A stretch of 41,164 nucleotides of DNA from Burkholderiales bacterium RIFCSPHIGHO2_12_FULL_69_20 (GCA_001770815.1 MESD01000006.1:10162-51325), one strand, 5' to 3'. Numbered from the stretch's first letter, positions 26,313 through 35,122 are shown. Program-made: numbers and translations. The notes: generated by a model from the letters alone, not told the origin.

Positions 26313-27659
26313 ATGATCGATCGTCGATTCTTCCTGCGCCGCGCGGCGGCACTGGCCAGCCTGGGCAGCCTGGGTCTGGTCGCCTGCGGTGGTGGCGGCG
26401 GTGGGGGTGCGGACGACGGCAACGCCGCCGACCTGCCGACCGGCACCAGCACCTTGCCCGACAGCACCACGCTGGCCACGGCCCCCGCCAACCCCAAGGC
26501 CCGCGTGATCGTCATCGGCGGCGGCATGGCCGGCGCCACGGTGGCCAAGTACCTGCGGCTGTGGGGCGACGCGGTCGACGTGACCCTGGTCGAACGCCTG
26601 CCGGTCTACACCTCCTGCATCATGAGCAGCCTGGTGCTCACCGGCCAACGCAGCCTGGCCAGCCTGGACTACAACCACGACCAGCTGCGCAGCCGCTACG
26701 GCCTGAAGACCGTGTTCGACGAGGTCGTCGCCATCGACCCGGTGGCCCCCAGCGTGACGCTGGCCTCGGGCACCGTGCTGCGGGCCGACCGCATCGTGAT
26801 GGCGCCCGGCATCGACTTCGACGCGGTGCCCGGCCTGGGCGATCCGCTGCTGATGCCGCATGCCTGGAAGGCGGGCGCGCAGACCAGCCAGCTGGCCAGT
26901 CAACTGGCCGCGATGCCCGCCGGCGGCACCGCCGTGCTGACGATCCCGAAGGCGCCGTACCGCTGCCCACCCGGGCCCTATGAACGCGCCTGCCTGCTGG
27001 CCGACTGGCTGCGGGTGAACAAGCCGGGCAGCAAGCTGATCGTGCTGGATGCCAACCCGGGCATCGTCACCGAGGTCGACAACTTCAGCCGCGCCTTCTT
27101 CGATCTGCACGGCGGGGTGATCGAGTACCGCAGCAACGTGGTCATCGACCACGTCGACACCGCCACCCGCACGCTGCACACCGACACCGGCGCGCTGCGT
27201 GCGGACGTGGTCAACCTGATTCCGCCACAGCGCGCCGCCGCGCTGGCGGCCAGCAGCGGGCTGGTCAACGATGCCACCGGCCGGTTCGCCAAGGTGGACG
27301 TGCTCAGCTACGCCAGCACCGCCGCCCCCAAGGTGCATGTGATCGGCGATGCCAGCGCCACCACCCAGCCCAAGGCCGGGCACATCGCCAACCAGGAGGC
27401 CAAGGTGTGCGCCGATGCGCTGGTGCGCCTGTTCGGCGGCGGCAGCCCCGACGCGGCGCCGGTCACCACCTCGGCGTGTTATTCCACCATCACCATGAGC
27501 GAAGCCTCGTGGCTGCATTCGCTGTTCCAATACGACGCGGCCAGCGCCAGCATGCTGCCGGTGGCGTCGGCCACGGGCGCCTCGGCGGGCTGGGACCGCC
27601 GCTCGTTCCGCGAGATGGACGAGTGGTTCACCGCCTTGATGGCCGACACCTTTGCCTGA
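26313..27659 (+). CDS. fccB: Flavocytochrome c sulfide dehydrogenase, flavoprotein subunit
   Basis: 448 residues. It oxidises sulfide and passes electrons through FAD to FccA. Rossmann motif IGGGMAG is at 68-74. Cys102 in YTSCIMSS matches the cysteine that carries the covalent FAD. A second cysteine in APYRCPPGPYERA and a third in SACYST match the redox disulfide partners. NLIPPQRAA and HVIGDA are intact. The N-terminus has a twin-arginine motif (DRRFFLRR) and ends with a lipobox-like LVAC followed by seven glycines, so it may be a Tat-exported lipoprotein, which is unusual for this family. Confidence 0.9.
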   Translation: MIDRRFFLRRAAALASLGSLGLVACGGGGGGGADDGNAADLPTGTSTLPDSTTLATAPANPKARVIVIGGGMAGATVAKYLRLWGDAVDVTLVERLPVYTSCIMSSLVLTGQRSLASLDYNHDQLRSRYGLKTVFDEVVAIDPVAPSVTLASGTVLRADRIVMAPGIDFDAVPGLGDPLLMPHAWKAGAQTSQLASQLAAMPAGGTAVLTIPKAPYRCPPGPYERACLLADWLRVNKPGSKLIVLDANPGIVTEVDNFSRAFFDLHGGVIEYRSNVVIDHVDTATRTLHTDTGALRADVVNLIPPQRAAALAASSGLVNDATGRFAKVDVLSYASTAAPKVHVIGDASATTQPKAGHIANQEAKVCADALVRLFGGGSPDAAPVTTSACYSTITMSEASWLHSLFQYDAASASMLPVASATGASAGWDRRSFREMDEWFTALMADTFA

Positions 27660-27695
27660 CTGGCTTCATCGCACACCCGCACCCCGCCCACCCCC

Positions 27696-28367
27696 ATGCG
27701 CATCCTGCTGGCTGAAGACGACACCCTGCTCGGCGACGGCCTGCGCGCCGGGCTGCGGCAGGCCGGCTTCCAGGTCGACTGGGTGCGCGACGGCGCCGCC
27801 GCCGAGCGTGAACTGCGCGCCCAGCCCTATGCCGCCGCGGTGCTCGACCTGGGCCTGCCGCTGATGGACGGGCTGGACGTGCTGGCGTCGGTGCGCCGTG
27901 CCGGCACCACCGTGCCGGTGCTGGTGCTGACCGCCCGCGACGCCGTGCCCGACCGGGTGCGCGGGCTCGACCTCGGCGCCGACGATTACGTGGTCAAGCC
28001 GGTCGACCTGGACGAGCTGGCCGCGCGCCTGCGGGCGCTGGTGCGCCGCGCCCATGGCCAGCCGCAGGAGCAGCTGCAGGTGCAGGGCGTGCAGCTCGAT
28101 CCGGCCGCACGCACGGTGGCACGTGATGGCCAGGCCGTGGCGCTGTCCACGCGCGAGTTCGACCTGCTGCATGCGCTGATGCTCAACGCCGGGCGCGTGC
28201 TCTCGCGTGAGCAGCTGGAGCAGCACCTCTACAGCTGGGGCCGCGAGGTCGAGAGCAATGCGGTGGAGGTGCACATCCACCACCTGCGCAAGAAGCTGGG
28301 CGCCGAGCTGATCCAGACCGTGCGCGGCGTGGGCTACCTGTGCCCCAAGAGCGGCAGCGTGGCCTGA
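27696..28367 (+). CDS. OmpR-family response regulator, QseB/PmrA-like
   Basis: 223 residues. Receiver domain about 1-115 with acidic pocket EDD (7-9), phospho-acceptor Asp51 and Lys101. A winged-helix DNA-binding domain follows (about 125-220), with STREFDLLHALM and VEVHIHHLRKKLG. Length and style fit the QseB/PmrA/TctD group. It is 36 nt after fccB and overlaps the kinase gene (TGATG). It probably controls this cluster through the direct repeat at 24164-24180. Confidence 0.93.
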   Translation: MRILLAEDDTLLGDGLRAGLRQAGFQVDWVRDGAAAERELRAQPYAAAVLDLGLPLMDGLDVLASVRRAGTTVPVLVLTARDAVPDRVRGLDLGADDYVVKPVDLDELAARLRALVRRAHGQPQEQLQVQGVQLDPAARTVARDGQAVALSTREFDLLHALMLNAGRVLSREQLEQHLYSWGREVESNAVEVHIHHLRKKLGAELIQTVRGVGYLCPKSGSVA

Positions 28368-29845
28368 TGCGGGCGCTGCCATCGTCGCTGCAGGGCCGGC
28401 TGCTGGCCGGCGTGCTGGGGGCGGTGGTGCTGGTGTGGGGCGCCACCGCGGCCTTCACTTGGGTCGACGTGCAGCACGAGCTGGACGAACTGCTCGACGG
28501 CCACCTGGCCCAGGCCGCGGCCCTGCTGGTGGTGCAGCAGGCCAGCGCCGGTGACGACGACCGCCGCCTCGACGCACCGCAGCTGCACCGCTATGCCCCG
28601 CGCGTGGCCTTCCAGGTGTGGCACGAGGGCGTGCTGACGGTGCGGTCGGCCAATGCGCCCGGCACGCCGATGGTGGCGATCGATCCGAAGACCGCCCGCA
28701 GCGGCAAGGCCACGCGGGAGCAGGACGACGATGACGACGAACACGACCCCGCGCACCGCAGCCCGGCGGCCCCCGCCGCCTTCGGCCTGGGCTTTTACGA
28801 CGCGCAGATCGCCGGCACGGCGTGGCGCGTGTTCGTGGCCCAGGGGGCCGAGCGCGACGTGCAGGTGTTCGTGGGCGAGCAGGCGGTGTCGCGCCACGAC
28901 ATCCTGTGGGCCGTGCTGCGCGGCACGCTGTGGCCGCTGGCGCTGGCCTTGCCGCTGCTGGCGCTGCTGATCTGGTGGGCGGTGCGCCAGGGCACCGCGC
29001 CGCTGCGGGCGCTGGGCCAGGCCCTGGCCGCGCGCGATGCCCAGGCGCTGGGCCCGGTGACGCTGCCCGACGTGCCGGCCGAGATGGCGCCGATGCTGGA
29101 CGCGCTGAACCAGCTGTTCGGCCGCATCACCACGATGGTGGCCGCCGAGCGGCGCTTCACCGCCGACGCGGCGCACGAACTGCGCACGCCGATCGCCGCC
29201 ATCCGCGCCCAGGCCCAGGTGGCCCTGGCCGAGCGCGACGAGGCCGAGCGCAGCCATGCCCTGCGCGCCACGCTGGCCGGCTGCGACCGCGCCACGCACC
29301 TGGTCGAACAACTGCTGATGTTGTCGCGGCTGGAGGCCGGTGACACGGCCGCCAACGGCGCCTCGAATGCGCCCCCCACCAGCCCGGTCGACCTGGGCGC
29401 GCTGGCGCAGCGCGTGGCCGCCGAACTGGCCCCACGCGCCGTCGAGCGCCGGCAGACGCTGGGTCTGGACGCCGCCCCCGGCTGCACGGTGGCGGGCCAC
29501 CCGGCGCTGCTGGCCGTGCTGCTGCGCAACCTGATCGACAACGCGCTGCGCTACAGCCCCGATGGCGCCGAGGTGCGGCTGGCGGTGGCCATCACCGGCG
29601 GCCAGGTGCGCCTGCAGGTCGACGACAGCGGCCCCGGCCTGGCCGACGCCGATCGGCAGCGCCTGGGCGAACGCTTCTTCCGCGTGCTGGGCAGCGGGCA
29701 GGAGGGCAGCGGCCTGGGCTGGTCGATCGTGCGGCGCATCGCCGCCGCGCAGGGCGCGGTGGTCGAGGTGGCCCGATCGGCCGCGCTGGGCGGGCTGGCG
29801 GTGGTGGTGCGCTGGCCGCTGGCCGCCGCCGATCCCGTGCGCTAA
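28367..29845 (+). CDS. Sensor histidine kinase, QseC-like
   Basis: 492 residues. TM1 is about 11-31, the periplasmic sensor about 35-180, and TM2 about 183-205. The H-box RFTADAAHELRTPIAAIRAQ has His270, followed by N-box NLIDNALRYSP, G1 DDSGPGL and G2 GSGLGWSIV. No clear HAMP domain is seen beyond a short PLRAL linker. The periplasmic loop has a run of five Asp at 120-124 followed by EHD-x-x-H, which could bind a metal or a cationic signal. Its partner is the overlapping upstream response regulator. Confidence 0.93.
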   Translation: MRALPSSLQGRLLAGVLGAVVLVWGATAAFTWVDVQHELDELLDGHLAQAAALLVVQQASAGDDDRRLDAPQLHRYAPRVAFQVWHEGVLTVRSANAPGTPMVAIDPKTARSGKATREQDDDDDEHDPAHRSPAAPAAFGLGFYDAQIAGTAWRVFVAQGAERDVQVFVGEQAVSRHDILWAVLRGTLWPLALALPLLALLIWWAVRQGTAPLRALGQALAARDAQALGPVTLPDVPAEMAPMLDALNQLFGRITTMVAAERRFTADAAHELRTPIAAIRAQAQVALAERDEAERSHALRATLAGCDRATHLVEQLLMLSRLEAGDTAANGASNAPPTSPVDLGALAQRVAAELAPRAVERRQTLGLDAAPGCTVAGHPALLAVLLRNLIDNALRYSPDGAEVRLAVAITGGQVRLQVDDSGPGLADADRQRLGERFFRVLGSGQEGSGLGWSIVRRIAAAQGAVVEVARSAALGGLAVVVRWPLAAADPVR

Positions 29846-29911
29846 GCGCGGGGCGCCGGGCGCCGGGCCGATGGCGCCACGCGCCGGCATGGCATCACAA
29901 CGCCGGCATCA

Positions 29912-29937
29912 CATCGTTCCACCATAATGAAACGATG
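29912..29937. promoter_or_regulatory. Candidate ArsR operator and -10 element overlapping the arsR start
   Basis: The arms CATCGTT (29912-29918) and AACGATG (29931-29937) form a 7-bp inverted repeat whose right arm contains the arsR start codon. Between them lies CATAAT (29923-29928), a good -10 hexamer. Transcription from it would begin about at the ATG, and there is no Shine-Dalgarno, so the mRNA may be leaderless. The -35 is weak. Confidence 0.5.
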
Positions 29938-30270
29938 GAAGAAAAAGCCGCTGTCGCCGCGCTGGCCGCCCTGGCCCAGGGCATGCGCCTGCGCATCTTC
30001 CGGGCGCTGGTGGGTGCCGGGCCGCAGGGCCTGACGCCAGGGGCGCTGACCACCACGCTGGACGTGCCGGCCTCCACGCTGTCGTTTCACCTGAAGGAGC
30101 TGGTGACCTCGGGCCTGGTGTCGCAGGAGCGTGACGGCCGCCACCTGATCTACCGCCCCGCGCTGGGCCAGATGAACGCGCTGCTCGACTACCTCAGCGC
30201 CCACTGCTGCCAGGGCGCCCCCTGCGAGGTGCCGCCACCCGGGCGCTGCGCCGACGGCCGGGTCTGCTGA
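29935..30270 (+). CDS. arsR: ArsR-family arsenic-responsive repressor
   Basis: 111 residues, one winged-helix domain. The recognition helix region is [20 protein letters not shown], with the wing [11 protein letters not shown]. The classic ELCVCDL metal motif in the recognition helix is absent. Instead, cysteines are clustered at the C-terminus: Cys91, Cys92 and Cys97 (HCCQGAPC), plus Cys104 and Cys111. This resembles ArsR variants that bind As(III) through a C-terminal three-Cys site. It overlaps the exporter gene by one base (TGATG). Confidence 0.92.
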   Translation: MEEKAAVAALAALAQGMRLRIFRALVGAGPQGLTPGALTTTLDVPASTLSFHLKELVTSGLVSQERDGRHLIYRPALGQMNALLDYLSAHCCQGAPCEVPPPGRCADGRVC

Positions 30271-31289
30271 TGGGCTTGTTCGAACGCTGGCTCACCGTCT
30301 GGGTGGGGCTGGGCATCCTGGCCGGTGTGGTGCTGGGGCTGGTGGTGCCGGGGCTGTTCCAGGCGATCGCGGCGGTGGAGTTTGCCCACGTCAACCTGAT
30401 CGTCGCGCTGTTCATCTGGGTGATGATCTACCCGATGATGATCCAGATCGACTTCGCCTCGATCAAGGACGTCGGCCGGCGGCCCAAGGGCCTGGTGCTC
30501 ACGCTGGTGATCAACTGGCTGGTCAAGCCCTTCACGATGGCGGCGCTGGCGGTGCTGTTCTTCCAGCACCTGTTCGCGCCCTGGGTCGACCCGCAATCGG
30601 CCAGCGAATACATCGCCGGCATGATCCTGCTGGGCGTGGCGCCCTGCACCGCGATGGTCTTCGTCTGGAGCCAGCTGACCCGCGGCGATCCGGCCTACAC
30701 GCTGGTGCAGGTGTCGGTGAACGACCTGATCATGGTGTTTGCCTTTGCGCCGATCGCCGCCTTCCTGCTGGGCGTCACCGATGTCAGCGTGCCCTGGCAG
30801 ACGCTGGTGCTGGCCACCGTGCTCTACGTGGTGCTGCCGCTGGCGGCGGGGGTGCTCACCCGCCGGCGCTGGCTGCGTGCCGGCGGCGCGCAAAGGGTGG
30901 CGCGCGGTGTGGCCGCGCTCAAGCCGTGGTCGGTGGTCGGGCTGATCGCCACCGTGGTGCTGCTGTTCGGCTTCCAGGCTGAAACCCTGGTGGCCCAGCC
31001 GCTGGTGATCGTGCTGATCGCCGTGCCGCTGGTGCTGCAGAGCTACGGCATCTTCGCCATCACCTTCGTCGCCGCGCTGCGGCTGAAGTTGCCGCACAAC
31101 ATCGCCGCACCGGCCTGCCTGATCGGCACCTCCAACTTCTTCGAGCTGGCGGTGGCCGTGGCCATCTCGCTGTTCGGCCTGCACTCGGGCGCGGCCTTGG
31201 CCACGGTGGTGGGCGTGCTGGTCGAGGTGCCGGTGATGCTGTCGCTGGTGGCCATTGCCAACCGCACACGGCACTGGTTTGCCGCATGA
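30270..31289 (+). CDS. acr3: ACR3-family arsenite efflux permease
   Basis: 339 residues with ten predicted membrane helices. The key thiol Cys126 is in [16 protein letters not shown], and the conserved acidic residue is in [18 protein letters not shown]. It exports As(OH)3 driven by the proton motive force. It overlaps arsR upstream and the MFS gene downstream (ATGA). Some annotations call this protein ArsB, but it is unrelated in sequence to the E. coli ArsB. Confidence 0.95.
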   Translation: MGLFERWLTVWVGLGILAGVVLGLVVPGLFQAIAAVEFAHVNLIVALFIWVMIYPMMIQIDFASIKDVGRRPKGLVLTLVINWLVKPFTMAALAVLFFQHLFAPWVDPQSASEYIAGMILLGVAPCTAMVFVWSQLTRGDPAYTLVQVSVNDLIMVFAFAPIAAFLLGVTDVSVPWQTLVLATVLYVVLPLAAGVLTRRRWLRAGGAQRVARGVAALKPWSVVGLIATVVLLFGFQAETLVAQPLVIVLIAVPLVLQSYGIFAITFVAALRLKLPHNIAAPACLIGTSNFFELAVAVAISLFGLHSGAALATVVGVLVEVPVMLSLVAIANRTRHWFAA

Positions 31290-32551
31290 CCATCACCGCC
31301 CAACCCGCCCTGCCCGCCGGTGCGCCAACGCGGCAGGTGATCACGCTGGGGCTGGCGCAGACGCTGTCGTGGGCCTCGTCGTTCTACCTGCCCGCGGTGC
31401 TGGCCACGGTGATGGCGCGGGATCTGGGCCTGGCCATGCCCACGGTGTACCTGGCGTTCTCGCTGGCGCTGGTGGTCTCGGCCGCGGTGGGGCCGGCGGC
31501 GGGCCGGGCCATCGACCGGCGCGGCGGCCGCCCGGTGCTGATGGCCTCGAATGTCGTGTTTGCGCTGGGCCTGGTGCTGCTGGCCATGGCCCAGGGACCG
31601 GTCACGCTGTTTGCCGCCTGGGCGGTGCTGGGCGTGGCCATGGGCGGCGGGCTGTACGAGGCGGCGTTTGCCACGCTGGTGCGGCAACACGGCCCGGGCG
31701 CCCGCAATGCCATCACCGGCATCACCTTGATCGCCGGCTTTGCCAGCACCGTGGGCTGGCCATTGACGGCCTGGCTGGAGACGCAGATCGGCTGGCGCGG
31801 CGCCTGCCTGGTCTGGGCCGGGCTGCACGCCGTGCTGGGCCTGCCGCTGAACGCGCTGCTGCCGCGCTGGGCTGCGGGCGAGCCTGCCGGGACCACGCAG
31901 CTGCCGGCCGGGCCGACGTCGGCCGGGGCGTCCACACCGCCACCCGACAGGTCATCCGGCACGTCATCCAAAACGTCGCCCGCACCGGCGCATCCGGCGA
32001 GGCTGGCGGTGCTGATGAGCGTCTTCTTCGCCGTCAGCATGTTCGTCGGCACGGCGATGGCCACCCACCTGCCGCAGTTGCTGCAGGCCAGCGGCGCCAC
32101 GCTGGCGGTGGCCATCGGCGTGGGTGCGCTGGTGGGGCCGTCGCAGGTGGCCGGGCGGCTGCTGGAGTTCGGCCTGCTGCGGCGCGTGCACCCGCTGCTG
32201 TCGGCGCGGCTGTCGGCACTGGCGCATCCGGCAGGCATCGCGGCGCTGCTGGTGCTGGGCGCGCCGGCCGCGGCGTTGTTTGCGGTGCTGCACGGCGCGG
32301 GCAATGGCATCCTCACCATCGCCAAGGGCACGTTGCCGTTGGTGTTGTTCGGTGCACGTGGCTACGGCGCACGGCAGGGCTGGCTGATGATGCCGGCACG
32401 CGTGGCGCAGGCCAGCGCGCCGTTTGCCTTCGGGCTGGCGCTGGACGCCTGGGGCGCGCGCGCGCTGTGGCTGTCGGGCGCGCTGGGGCTGCTGGCTTTC
32501 GCGGCGCTGATGGCCATGCCGCAGGTCTCGCGCCAGGCGCCACCGGCCTGA
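31286..32551 (+). CDS. MFS transporter in the ars operon
   Basis: 421 residues with twelve predicted membrane helices. The MFS loop 2-3 motif is [14 protein letters not shown]. The central loop between the halves is a Pro/Ser/Thr-rich linker of about 40 residues ([13 protein letters not shown] to [10 protein letters not shown]). The start overlaps the acr3 stop. Related transporters occur in betaproteobacterial ars operons, but it does not look like ArsJ (no ArsJ N-terminal pattern and no adjacent GAPDH gene). The substrate is unknown. Confidence 0.85.
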   Translation: MTITAQPALPAGAPTRQVITLGLAQTLSWASSFYLPAVLATVMARDLGLAMPTVYLAFSLALVVSAAVGPAAGRAIDRRGGRPVLMASNVVFALGLVLLAMAQGPVTLFAAWAVLGVAMGGGLYEAAFATLVRQHGPGARNAITGITLIAGFASTVGWPLTAWLETQIGWRGACLVWAGLHAVLGLPLNALLPRWAAGEPAGTTQLPAGPTSAGASTPPPDRSSGTSSKTSPAPAHPARLAVLMSVFFAVSMFVGTAMATHLPQLLQASGATLAVAIGVGALVGPSQVAGRLLEFGLLRRVHPLLSARLSALAHPAGIAALLVLGAPAAALFAVLHGAGNGILTIAKGTLPLVLFGARGYGARQGWLMMPARVAQASAPFAFGLALDAWGARALWLSGALGLLAFAALMAMPQVSRQAPPA

Positions 32552-32580
32552 TCGATCGATCGTCAACGGAGACACAAAGC

Positions 32581-33126
32581 ATGTTGCGACGCACCTGGCT
32601 GGGACAAAGCATAGTCTGGGCCGCCGGCCTGGGAGGGTCGGGCGCGCAGGCGCAAGGGGCCACGCCCGCGGCCGGCAGTGCGCCGCCCGTGACCGACAAA
32701 GGCGGGCCGCTGCCTGCCTTGGGCACCCGGCTGGCACTGCCCGAAGTGGCGCTGTTCGACGGCAGCCGCTTCCTGCCGGCCCAGGCCGATGGCCAGGTGC
32801 TGGTGGTCTACTGGTGGGCCAGCTGGTGCCCGTTCTGCGCGGTGCAGAGCCCGCTGATCGAGCAGCTGTGGCGCGTGCACCGCGCGCGCGGGCTGCAGGT
32901 GCTGGCGCTGTCGGTCGACCGCCAAGCCGGCGACGCCACCGCCTACCTGGCCAAGCGCGGCTACACCTTTCCTGCCGGCCTGCAGACGCCCGAGGTGGCG
33001 CGCGTGCTGCCCAAGCCCAAGGGCCTGCCGGTCACGCTGGTGCGCGGCCGCGACGGCCGGGTGTTGATGGCCGAGGCCGGCCAGCTGTTCCCTGAAGACA
33101 TCGAGCAGATCGCCCGGTGGTTGTAG
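32581..33126 (+). CDS. TlpA/ResA-like periplasmic thioredoxin
   Basis: 181 residues. The signal sequence is about 1-24 (IVWAAGLGGSGAQAQ). The thioredoxin fold has active site WCPFC (Cys83, Cys86) and the cis-Pro region GLPVTLV. It probably reduces or exchanges disulfides in the periplasm. It is 29 nt after the MFS gene with a GGAGA ribosome-binding site, and 25 nt before the MBL-fold gene. Confidence 0.88.
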   Translation: MLRRTWLGQSIVWAAGLGGSGAQAQGATPAAGSAPPVTDKGGPLPALGTRLALPEVALFDGSRFLPAQADGQVLVVYWWASWCPFCAVQSPLIEQLWRVHRARGLQVLALSVDRQAGDATAYLAKRGYTFPAGLQTPEVARVLPKPKGLPVTLVRGRDGRVLMAEAGQLFPEDIEQIARWL

Positions 33127-33151
33127 TGCCCGCCTTTGAACTGGAGACCCG

Positions 33152-34075
33152 ATGACCGCGTGGACGAAGACCCTGACCTGGCTGCTGTGGTTGCTGCCGC
33201 TGGCCGCCCCTGCGGTGGAAGTGACGTTCCGGCCCGTGGCCGACGGCGTGTACGCCTTCGTCGGCGAGACCGGCGCGCGCAGCCCGCGCAACGAAGGCCT
33301 CAACGCCAACCTCGGGCTGGTGGTGACGCCTGCCGGCGCGGTGCTGATCGACAGCGGCGCCACCTTCCAGGGCGCGCGGCAGATCCACGAGGCGGTGCGG
33401 CGGATCACCCCGCAGCCGGTGAGGTGGGTCATCAACACCGGCGGGCAAGACCACCGCTGGCTGGGCAACGGCTACTTCCAGGCGCAAGGTGCCGAGCTGA
33501 TCGCCCATGCCGCCGGGCAGGCCGACATGGCCAATCGCGGCAACGACCACCTGCTGGCGCTGCGTGCCGCGCTCGGGCCGCTGGCCGATGGCACCGTGCC
33601 CACCTTGCCCACCCGCTGGCTGGCCGGGCCCGACGAGCCGCTGATGCTGGGCGGCGTGGTGTTTCAGTTCAAGCACCGCGGCGGCGCCCACACGCCGGGC
33701 GATCTGCTGGTGTGGCTGCCGCAGCAGCGGGTGCTGTTTGCCGGTGACACGGTCTACGTCGACCGGATGCTGGGCGTGCTGCCGGTCAGCCACACCGGGC
33801 GGTGGCTGAAGACCTTCGAGGTCATCGAGCAGCTCGACCCACAGGTGCTGGTGCCCGGCCACGGCGCGGTGACCAACCTGGCCACTGCACGCGCCGACAC
33901 CCTGGCCTACCTGCAGGCTCTGCGTGCCCACATGAAGCAGGCGGTGGACAACGGCACCGACATCAGCGCGGCCGTCAAGTCCTTCAACACCGCGCCCTTC
34001 CTGCGGCTGCTCAATGCCGCCGAGCTGATGCCCGGCAATGCCAGCCGCACCTACCTCGAACTCGAACGCGAGTAG
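33152..34075 (+). CDS. Exported metallo-beta-lactamase-fold protein with altered metal motif
   Basis: 307 residues with a signal peptide (about 1-21). The MBL fold is clear: VLIDSGAT (65-71), then NTGGQDHRWLGN (95-106) where the family normally has NT-HxHxDH-xxGN, then HRGGAHTPGD (His180), LFAGDTVY (Asp199) and VPGHGAV (His237). Thus the site-1 histidines are replaced by Gly and Gln, although a shifted Asp100-His101 remains. The order resembles quinoprotein-relay and sulfur-linked MBL proteins. The substrate is unknown. It is cotranscribed with the TlpA-like gene. Confidence 0.82.
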   Translation: MTAWTKTLTWLLWLLPLAAPAVEVTFRPVADGVYAFVGETGARSPRNEGLNANLGLVVTPAGAVLIDSGATFQGARQIHEAVRRITPQPVRWVINTGGQDHRWLGNGYFQAQGAELIAHAAGQADMANRGNDHLLALRAALGPLADGTVPTLPTRWLAGPDEPLMLGGVVFQFKHRGGAHTPGDLLVWLPQQRVLFAGDTVYVDRMLGVLPVSHTGRWLKTFEVIEQLDPQVLVPGHGAVTNLATARADTLAYLQALRAHMKQAVDNGTDISAAVKSFNTAPFLRLLNAAELMPGNASRTYLELERE

Positions 34076-34110
34076 GTGCGGCCCCAGACCCCGTGAGCGG
34101 AGCAACCCCC

Positions 34111-35115
34111 TTGAGCGCAGGACACGAGCACGGCCGACACGACCACGGCCAAAGCGATCACCACGGCCACCACCATCACCACCCCGCCCCGGCCGACTTC
34201 AACGCGGCCTTCGCCATCGGCATCGCACTGAACCTGGGCTTCGTCGCGGTGGAGGCCTGGTACGGCTGGCGCATCAATTCACTGGCGCTGCTGGCCGATG
34301 CGGGCCACAACCTCAGCGACGTGGCCGGCCTGGTCCTGGCCTGGGGCGGCGCGCTGGCCGGCCGGCTGCGGCCCGACGCGCGCCACACCTATGGCTGGAA
34401 GCGAGCGTCCATCCTGGCGGCCTTTGCCAATGCGCTGCTGCTGCTGGTGGCGATGGGCTCGCTGGGCTGGGAGGCCGTGCAGCGGCTGCAGGCGCCGGTG
34501 GCCACCGAGGGCTGGACCATCATCGCGGTGGCCGGCGTGGGCATCGTGGTCAACACCGCCACCGCGCTGCTGTTCATGCGCGGCCGCGAATCCGACCTGA
34601 ACCTGCGTGGCGCCTTCCTGCACATGGCCGCCGACGCGCTGGTCTCGCTGGGCGTGGTGCTGGGCGGCGCGCTGGTGCTGTGGCAGGGCTGGGCCTGGAT
34701 CGACCCGGTGATGAGCCTGCTGATCGCCGTGGTGATCGTGGTGGGCACCTGGAGCCTGTTCCGGCAATCGCTGCACCTGCTGTTCGACGGCGTGCCCGAA
34801 GGCATCGACCTGGCTGCCGTGCGCCAGCTGCTGACCGGCCTGCCCGGCGTGGCCGAGGTGCACGACTTGCACATCTGGGCCATGGGCACCTCGCAGAACG
34901 CGCTGACCGCCCACCTGGTGCTGGCCGACGCATCGGTCGACACCGGCACGGTGCTGCAGGCGGCCGAGCAGGCGCTGCAGACGCTGGGCCGCATCGGCCA
35001 TGTCACGCTGCAGCTGGAGCCGCCCGGCTACGCGCGGCACTGCGCGCTGCGCGGCGACGGCAGCGAGACGGCCAGCGCCGCGTGCGGGCTGGTGTCGCTC
35101 CAGCGCCGAGGCTGA
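34111..35115 (+). CDS. Cation diffusion facilitator (CDF) metal exporter
   Basis: 334 residues from TTG 34111, chosen for the GGAG eight bases upstream; an in-frame GTG at 34093 would add six residues. The N-terminus is His-rich with alternating H/D/G (GHEHGRHDHGQSDHHGHHHHH), a likely Zn/Co/Ni buffer. Six membrane helices follow. The metal-site motifs are ADAGHNLSDV in TM2 and HMAADALVSLGV in TM5, both HxxxD, typical of Zn2+/Cd2+/Co2+ exporters such as CzcD/ZitB. The C-terminal cytoplasmic ferredoxin-like domain has VHDLHIWAMG. Confidence 0.93.
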   Translation: MSAGHEHGRHDHGQSDHHGHHHHHPAPADFNAAFAIGIALNLGFVAVEAWYGWRINSLALLADAGHNLSDVAGLVLAWGGALAGRLRPDARHTYGWKRASILAAFANALLLLVAMGSLGWEAVQRLQAPVATEGWTIIAVAGVGIVVNTATALLFMRGRESDLNLRGAFLHMAADALVSLGVVLGGALVLWQGWAWIDPVMSLLIAVVIVVGTWSLFRQSLHLLFDGVPEGIDLAAVRQLLTGLPGVAEVHDLHIWAMGTSQNALTAHLVLADASVDTGTVLQAAEQALQTLGRIGHVTLQLEPPGYARHCALRGDGSETASAACGLVSLQRRG

Positions 35116-35122
35116 TCGCGCG

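Noticed and set aside
28334-29890. 518-codon minus-strand frame opposite the QseC-like kinase
   Set aside because: His/Arg/Gln-rich shadow created by the G+C-rich kinase gene; no domain signal.
31286-32551. Reading the MFS gene as ArsJ with gap as its partner (organoarsenical efflux)
   Set aside because: The N-terminus does not look like ArsJ, and the gap gene is about 13 kb away in a tkt–gap operon.
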